A stretch of DNA of 61,560 bases. Source: Legionella sp. W10-070. GTDB taxonomy: Bacteria > Pseudomonadota > Gammaproteobacteria > Legionellales > Legionellaceae. The translations under genes were made by a program, and so were the position numbers. The stretch is taken from the NCBI RefSeq assembly GCF_900640175.1, contig NZ_CAAAJC010000017.1, positions 1 through 61,560 of the forward strand, given 5' to 3'. The first letter of the stretch is position 1; every line of letters starts with the position of its first letter. Below the pieces are notes generated by a model. That model ran no database searches. It was not told the DNA's origin and saw nothing but the letters and a program-made list of their open reading frames with translations. Of the stretch, positions 56,838 through 61,560 are shown in pieces.

Positions 56838-56932
56838 ATGTCACTACATTCCAAAAAAAATCGAACTGTCAATCCTGAGTGAAGCCAAACCTTAAAATGG
56901 CGTAGATGCTCCCCCTTTTTCAGTTGTGCTTT

Positions 56933-58825
56933 TTATATGTCTAAAAATTTTAATCCGCTAATGTCACGTTTTCCGGTATTTAGCAGTATTTTCTTTTGTT
57001 GAGGTATCATCATCTTCAGAGTCAACCATCGATAGGCCAAGTTGAATAATGGATATACCCTCCTCAAATTTTCTTTTTTTAACCGGATCGGTCTCTGCTT
57101 TTTTGCTTTCCCAACCAGTTTACCAAAGAAAGTCCCTGAAAAGACCCCTTGAAAAAGCGATAAATTTGCTGGCTCATTTCTTTTTTCAGATCCATTATCT
57201 GAGTCAAGCGCGTCAATTGGTATAAATGTTGATATAGTTGAATGACCTGAATGTGGAGAATCTTCCATTTGTTTTTCAGTTTTTGATGCTTGTATAGAAG
57301 TGATGCCGAAAGTTGGGCAAGGATCGAAACCACCATCAATCAAAATTTCATTAGCTAATTGTTGAGCGGACTCCTCATTGTGAATATTCGTATCAATTTC
57401 GGGATTCTTTTCCTGGTTCTTCAGCACATCCAGATTTTTTTCCGCGGATTTCCAGGTTTTGCTAGCAAGATTCGCAAAATGAGCTACAAGTGACGTTAAT
57501 TTTTCCGAATCCGTGATTACGTTTGGGGAAATATAAATAGATAATTTTTTTGGTTTCTTTTCTATTCCCCCTAAAACAACATAGGAAAACCGTACCGTAG
57601 CAACATCTTTTCTTAAATCGCTAGCCGCTTGAGTGGTATTATCCCCATAGGTAATTAAATAGGGGATATCATTCTTGTTCATAAGTCTTAATGAATTTAC
57701 CAATTCATTCTTGTTAAGATATTCTATATACAAACCCTCCCGATCAAATTCATGTGGAGGCGTCATAAAATAAAACTCACCCTTTCTCGCTTCAGCAACT
57801 GCAATGTGCATATCAAGTTGCTTAAACTCAATTTCAGTTTTAGCCATGATGTCCTTACATTTTTTAATATTTTCAATTCGATATGATGGCTTTGTTTGAC
57901 GGCCAGGGTTACGTTTAAAATTAGCTGAGATGTTGCCATCGCTCTTGAATATCACATTGGTATACGCATTGTTTTGTAAAAAAATCAATAAGCAATAGTC
58001 TTTAGGACTTTTTTCATTGAATTTTTGTAACAATTCCTGATATTTTTTTTCTTGTTCTTGTGGCGGTGAATCAAATACTGTTTTATGATAGTTAGTGTAT
58101 CCCCGTTCAATTTCTGCCATATCCGTTTGCTTAAGGTAATTCAGTGCATTGATTAACTCACCATTAATGTCACTGGCAATATATTTTTTATTTGGATATT
58201 TACTCGCCAGATAAAATGTAAGCACACAGCTACCGCAAGTCACATCCCTTACCGTATCAGCTTGAGCAAAACTTGTGGAATCCGCTAAAATTTTTTCAAC
58301 ATTTTCCATGTAGTTCATTGTGTTACCAAAGTAGCGAAAAGGTTGAAGCCCGGATCGAGTTGAAAAAGTAGCGGGAGCTTTCTTTTTAAGAGATAAGGAT
58401 TCCATGCTATATTTTGTCAATAGCTTCTTATATTCTTCTTGATACAAAGAAGAGTTTCTAATTTCTGTAAGAGTCTTATCAATTCTGTTATTTCCTATTA
58501 TTTTTTTTGAATTTAGATCACAGGCAAGTTTTGCTTGAGTTTTTTCAGGGAATGTACCGGTTGCTTTATCAAACTCTTTCATATTAGGAGATAGCCGAAG
58601 CAATTCGACTGCATGCTCTTCCTTAAAAAGAGTAAACCTCATGGTTTCAATGATAGGAAAATCCAGCTTTTCATTTGTCGAGTGTGCCTTATTTAATTGC
58701 GATATGACACCTAAGATGAATTTTTGAGCCGAGGTGTTTTTTTTGGGATGTTTATATATTAAATAACCAGGAATCCAATCAACCTTGTGCCATAGCCTGC
58801 TTTTCTTTTGAGCAAATGAGGGCAT
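56933..58825 (-). CDS. Dam-like (D12) methyltransferase-fold protein with altered catalytic motif
   Basis: The 630-residue protein has a D12-class (Dam-family) core at about 160-430. In order it shows QPFRYFGNT, where Dam has the K-W-A-G-G-K loop; a strand with DVTCGS (194-199), where Dam has D/E-x-F-x-G-x-G-S; SDIN after it (as in ADINxxL); a central LQNNAYTNV block like LNRxGYNG; and FMTPPHEFDREGLY, where Dam has DPPY. The catalytic tetrapeptide is thus TPPH (355-358). Dam itself is about 280 residues; this has a 150-residue N-terminal and 200-residue C-terminal extension, the latter Ser/Glu-rich. Loss of Asp and Tyr argues against normal adenine methylation. AGGAG before the ATG at 58825 sets the start. 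Likely a repurposed, perhaps host-directed protein. Confidence 0.62.
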   Translation of the reverse strand: MPSFAQKKSRLWHKVDWIPGYLIYKHPKKNTSAQKFILGVISQLNKAHSTNEKLDFPIIETMRFTLFKEEHAVELLRLSPNMKEFDKATGTFPEKTQAKLACDLNSKKIIGNNRIDKTLTEIRNSSLYQEEYKKLLTKYSMESLSLKKKAPATFSTRSGLQPFRYFGNTMNYMENVEKILADSTSFAQADTVRDVTCGSCVLTFYLASKYPNKKYIASDINGELINALNYLKQTDMAEIERGYTNYHKTVFDSPPQEQEKKYQELLQKFNEKSPKDYCLLIFLQNNAYTNVIFKSDGNISANFKRNPGRQTKPSYRIENIKKCKDIMAKTEIEFKQLDMHIAVAEARKGEFYFMTPPHEFDREGLYIEYLNKNELVNSLRLMNKNDIPYLITYGDNTTQAASDLRKDVATVRFSYVVLGGIEKKPKKLSIYISPNVITDSEKLTSLVAHFANLASKTWKSAEKNLDVLKNQEKNPEIDTNIHNEESAQQLANEILIDGGFDPCPTFGITSIQASKTEKQMEDSPHSGHSTISTFIPIDALDSDNGSEKRNEPANLSLFQGVFSGTFFGKLVGKAKKQRPIRLKKENLRRVYPLFNLAYRWLTLKMMIPQQKKILLNTGKRDISGLKFLDI

Positions 58826-59011
58826 AATTACTCCTAAAATTAGTGTATGCCTATCATCAACCATCTCTTCATTTGCAGATGATGTTAAAATTTAAACATT
58901 TTATCAAATTTTAAATTAAACTGAAATTTATTTTTATAAAATGCTTGTTTAATAAGCATATGAGAACCCGGCTTTTAGCTGATTGCCTTTATTAAACGAG
59001 AAGCGAATCTA

Positions 59012-59111
59012 ATGGGAAAATCGAAATAAAAAAGTTCAAACAAAGAATCATTACAACCATCTAATTCTGATTTTAATGGTAAAGAAGAAATAACTGAATC
59101 AACAATAGCAA
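59012..59111 (+). pseudogene. Broken short gene entered by repeat
   Basis: From ATG 59012 the frame reads MGKSK, a stop (59027-59029), then KSSNKESLQPSNSDFNGKEE (split here by its hydrophilic run) up to the GTAG repeat. The Ser/Asn/Lys/Glu bias is like Legionella effector tails. I cannot identify the parent. Apart from this and the repeat, the 391-base gap from 58826 to 59216 is AT-rich promoter DNA. Confidence 0.35.
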
Positions 59112-59136
59112 GTAGCCTGGGTGAAACCCGGGTTTC
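59112..59136 (+). repeat. Single GTAG-hairpin (REP-like) unit
   Basis: GTAG is followed by CCTGGGT-GAA-ACCCGGG, a seven-bp stem with one G-T mismatch, the classic REP form. It shares GTAGCCTGG and CCCGGG with the 17985 element but lacks the outer layer. Confidence 0.6.
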
Positions 59137-59216
59137 AGCCTTTCAGGCTTGCTTTGTGCTCTCGGGTGTTAGGAATTGATGAGCATTCATTCATTAGGTT
59201 TCTTCCTACCTTGGAA

Positions 59217-59831
59217 TTATAATTTAATTATGTGATAGCTGAAATTTTCCCGCCAATTTTTAATCCAGCTTATATCGTGAGAAATAATAACACAGATTCC
59301 GTTTTTTCTTTCAAGGTGATTTGTGAGTAATTTGTACATTTCATTCATGGAATGCTGATCAAGCCCATTGATAGGCTCATCTAACAAGAGGTATTGAGGG
59401 GAGGTAAGCGCTCCTGATACAAACAGAAATTTTTTCTTTGTTCCATAAGACATAGATGCAAAGGTGGTATTAAGCTGTCCTTTGAGATTGAATGTTTCAA
59501 TCAATTCAGAAGGCCATTCTGCATTTTTAGTCTGACAAATAAACTTCAAAAACTCAGTCCCAGTCAAAAACGGATAAACAGGAGCGAGAGCAGGGACATA
59601 ACCAATCCTATTTTTAATTGGGGTACTTTTTTTGTTAAAAATATCAACGCCTGAATAGCGGATAATGCCTTCATCTGGAGGAAGGGAGCCGGCCATCATA
59701 TTCAAAAGAGTTGATTTCCCTGAACCATTTTCACCACAAATATGTAAGATTCCTTGCTCAACATCACAAGAGAAGTTACTGATAATTTGTTTTCCAGATA
59801 ATTTTTTTGATACCTTGATAAGGTTTAACAT
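59217..59831 (-). CDS. ABC transporter ATP-binding protein
   Basis: A 204-residue ATPase: Walker A GENGSGKST (33-41), signature MSYGTKKKF (a loose LSGGQ), Walker B LLLDEPINGLD (about 149-159) and H-loop ISHD. Small single-domain ATPases like this drive CcmA- or drug/bacteriocin-type exporters. The membrane partner is the gene six bases upstream. Substrate unknown. Confidence 0.88.
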   Translation of the reverse strand: MLNLIKVSKKLSGKQIISNFSCDVEQGILHICGENGSGKSTLLNMMAGSLPPDEGIIRYSGVDIFNKKSTPIKNRIGYVPALAPVYPFLTGTEFLKFICQTKNAEWPSELIETFNLKGQLNTTFASMSYGTKKKFLFVSGALTSPQYLLLDEPINGLDQHSMNEMYKLLTNHLERKNGICVIISHDISWIKNWRENFSYHIIKL

Positions 59832-59837
59832 AGATGC

Positions 59838-61013
59838 TTAACTCGTGAAAAATTGAACTATATACAAGACCAGTACGACAAAAGACAATCTGATCGTTGT
59901 ATTAGGTAATTGTTTTAAATTGATAGAGTAGGTCACTGCGTTGATGATAGTAATTGAAAATATTATATGCGCTAACATCCAAAGGCTTAAATCAGAACTC
60001 CATGTAGCAAAAATTGTGCATGGAAACAAGATTAAACTTGTTAGAATTAAGTTTAATACCTGATTTTTTTTAAACCAGTAATGTTTTTCAATGGGCAGGC
60101 TTAAAAAATAGGCAGCCATATTTTTTGTTTCAATTGCCAGTAAGCGTGAAAATGAACTCATAATGCAGATGGTGATGTAGTTTAATATCATGATGATATA
60201 TATCAAGTTAGGGTTTTCATTCGTATGGATTAAAATAATTGCTGACAGGAATTGGAAAGCAATACTTAAAACCATTCTTGTGAGTAAAAGGCTGCGGTAA
60301 TTTTTTAACATAGCACACTGAACTGACAAAACAGGGCCTGTCAATAAAGAGATTATCTGACCTTTTTTATATCTCTTAATACCAAAATTTGTATTTTTAA
60401 TATCAATAAAACCAAGCACTGAAACAAGAAAAATTAACAGAGCCGTTGTTGCATTGAACCATGGTATTGAAAAATAACTTTTTGTTAATACAAATATCAA
60501 ATTAATGATGCATACCAAAATAAATTTACTGATGTTTTTTTCACAAAAGCTTAATTGCATAATCAATAGACTGGAGATCAGATAAACAGTTTCAAAAATA
60601 ACCATTAAAGGAGGCTGTGATATTAGAGCCGTATATGTACCCAGCAGGAGAATAATCCACAAAAAATTATTGCTGATAAACAAGACAAAAATAGAAGAAA
60701 TACGATCAAACGTTTTACTCACCGGTAATGTTTGAATAAAGGACTCAAATTCCTGACTAAATACCATTTTTCTCTGGCAGGAAAACAGGATAATAAAAAT
60801 AAGATTTAAAACAAATAAATATAGACCGGTTGACTTAAACGAAAGGTTATTACCCAAAAGAAGGGTGATAGGCTTTGAAATTAATGTGAGATTAAAAACA
60901 CCGAAAATAAAAATGCTGCCAAAAATGAGTAGTGCAACACTATATTCATATAGTGTTTTCATTAAATTGTTTCCATACCATTTTAGTTTAAGTGCAATTA
61001 AATGATTTACCAT
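59838..61013 (-). CDS. ABC transporter membrane subunit
   Basis: A 391-residue protein with about ten to twelve hydrophobic helices and few loops, and no recognised family signature beyond ABC-2-like exporters. It begins MVNHLIALKLKWYGNNLMKTL. The ATPase gene follows after six bases, so they form one operon. Its AT-rich composition and unknown subfamily suggest a horizontally gained exporter, possibly for a peptide or immunity function. Confidence 0.75.
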   Translation of the reverse strand: MVNHLIALKLKWYGNNLMKTLYEYSVALLIFGSIFIFGVFNLTLISKPITLLLGNNLSFKSTGLYLFVLNLIFIILFSCQRKMVFSQEFESFIQTLPVSKTFDRISSIFVLFISNNFLWIILLLGTYTALISQPPLMVIFETVYLISSLLIMQLSFCEKNISKFILVCIINLIFVLTKSYFSIPWFNATTALLIFLVSVLGFIDIKNTNFGIKRYKKGQIISLLTGPVLSVQCAMLKNYRSLLLTRMVLSIAFQFLSAIILIHTNENPNLIYIIMILNYITICIMSSFSRLLAIETKNMAAYFLSLPIEKHYWFKKNQVLNLILTSLILFPCTIFATWSSDLSLWMLAHIIFSITIINAVTYSINLKQLPNTTIRLSFVVLVLYIVQFFTS

Positions 61014-61081
61014 AAGGTTGGGTCTACTTCAATGCATGTCATAATAGTCTTTCTCCAAGTTATTGACTTCAAATTTAGCAA

Positions 61082-61429
61082 TTATTTAAAATAAAAAGCA
61101 CTCAACTCAAGAAGCTCAATAGATATAGACGTTTTTTCAAGGTCGCTATTCCTGATTAAACCTTTAAGATAATGGTGAATATATTCACACACCCTGTTTT
61201 TTATTTCAGGAGTTCTGCCGGGTAAAATTTTTAATGTTAAATGCATGAATAAATTATTCTCGAACGCATTACCAATAAAATAGTGGTCGTATATTCTGAC
61301 TCGACTTTTGCAGCTGTTAATTTGTGTGGGTAAATTATCAGCCAGGTATTGATGTAAGTGGTTAAATAATGAATTAAAGTTGATGTTTGAAGCGATTCTA
61401 TCGCTGCATTCAAAAATTAAATGGGGCAT
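61082..61429 (-). CDS. 5-carboxymethyl-2-hydroxymuconate isomerase-like tautomerase
   Basis: A 115-residue protein of the CHMI branch of the tautomerase superfamily. The catalytic Pro follows the start Met (MPHLIFECSD). The middle holds CKSRVRIYDHYFIGN and FMHLTLKILPGRTPEIK, matching HpcD-like enzymes. In its classic setting this isomerase works in homoprotocatechuate breakdown, but no other hpc genes are here. It lies 68 bases upstream of an ABC exporter operon on the same strand and may be read with it; a biosynthetic or detoxifying role is possible. Confidence 0.8.
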   Translation of the reverse strand: MPHLIFECSDRIASNINFNSLFNHLHQYLADNLPTQINSCKSRVRIYDHYFIGNAFENNLFMHLTLKILPGRTPEIKNRVCEYIHHYLKGLIRNSDLEKTSISIELLELSAFYFK

Positions 61430-61543
61430 AAATTCATACTCTCGATATACTCATAGAAAATGGCTCTACCCCAATTAAGGGGGCACTTTAATCAAGTTAG
61501 TATAGACTAACCCTTTGATTTGAGGGTCAAAAGGAAGATTAAG

Positions 61544-61560
61544 ATGCCCAAGAAAGATTG
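61544..61560 (+). CDS. Start of a gene running out of the window
   Basis: AAGGAAG lies a few bases before an ATG at 61544; the frame reads MPKKD and then leaves the window. Product unknown. Confidence 0.35.

Noticed and set aside
1-61560. tRNA or rRNA genes
   Set aside because: I read the gaps for T-loop and acceptor-stem patterns and saw none; a covariance search would settle it.

Overview
The window looks like a chromosomal segment of a Legionella species, probably not L. pneumophila. Base composition is moderately AT-rich. The housekeeping genes are gammaproteobacterial, and a fused lysC-lysA gene and an OXA-type class D beta-lactamase are present. Several AT-rich orphan genes encode eukaryotic-type domains: a Ser/Thr kinase, a SidE-type phosphodiesterase joined to a PARP-type ADP-ribosyltransferase, a double U-box protein, and methyltransferase-fold proteins. 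These resemble Dot/Icm effectors. Species and effector status are inferences; no secretion genes lie in the window.

Layout. 0-0.8 kb: the 3' end of a DUF1566 (C-type-lectin-like) gene, then a hairpin, the fossil of a reverse transcriptase and the fossil of an XRE antitoxin. 0.8-9.7 kb: accessory genes, namely a kinase, a VanX-like dipeptidase, two GH18 chitinases downstream of a LuxR-type regulator and an MFS transporter, and two unknown genes. 9.8-32.1 kb: mostly core genes. These are nrdAB with a tandem NrdR box and a DnaA box, a phosphodiester glycosidase-like gene, tldE/pmbA, a small lipoprotein, an ATP-grasp ligase, an AddA/RecB-like helicase-nuclease, the lysC-lysA fusion, a FadL porin, hemB, tamB and tamA. 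32.3-35.1 kb: the PDE-PARP fusion, the most striking gene here. 35.1-50.5 kb: mutS with a small downstream gene, small envelope proteins, pncC, blaOXA, an SDR, a P-type ATPase, a YbaL-type K+ efflux transporter, a TSUP permease, a GNAT acetyltransferase, argE and rhlE. 50.8-59 kb: a probable effector-rich zone with an orphan methyltransferase-fold protein, a membrane-anchored double U-box protein, a PAS-GAF-GGDEF diguanylate cyclase, an unknown gene, and a Dam-like (D12) protein whose DPPY motif reads TPPH. 59.2-61.5 kb: an orphan ABC transporter with a CHMI-like tautomerase gene.

Genes that appear to work together: nrdA-nrdB (deoxynucleotide supply), tamA-tamB-hemB (tightly packed, one-base overlap and two-base gap), lysAC followed two bases later by the helicase gene, MFS-luxR (11-base overlap), the two chitinases (26 bases apart), and the ABC permease-ATPase pair. 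A family of GTAG-hairpin (REP-like) repeats occurs at 18.0, 26.4, 38.0 and 59.1 kb. Several gaps hold decayed genes: reverse transcriptase, antitoxin, a flavin disulfide reductase and perhaps a rhodanese. All calls come from reading motifs; no database search was possible.
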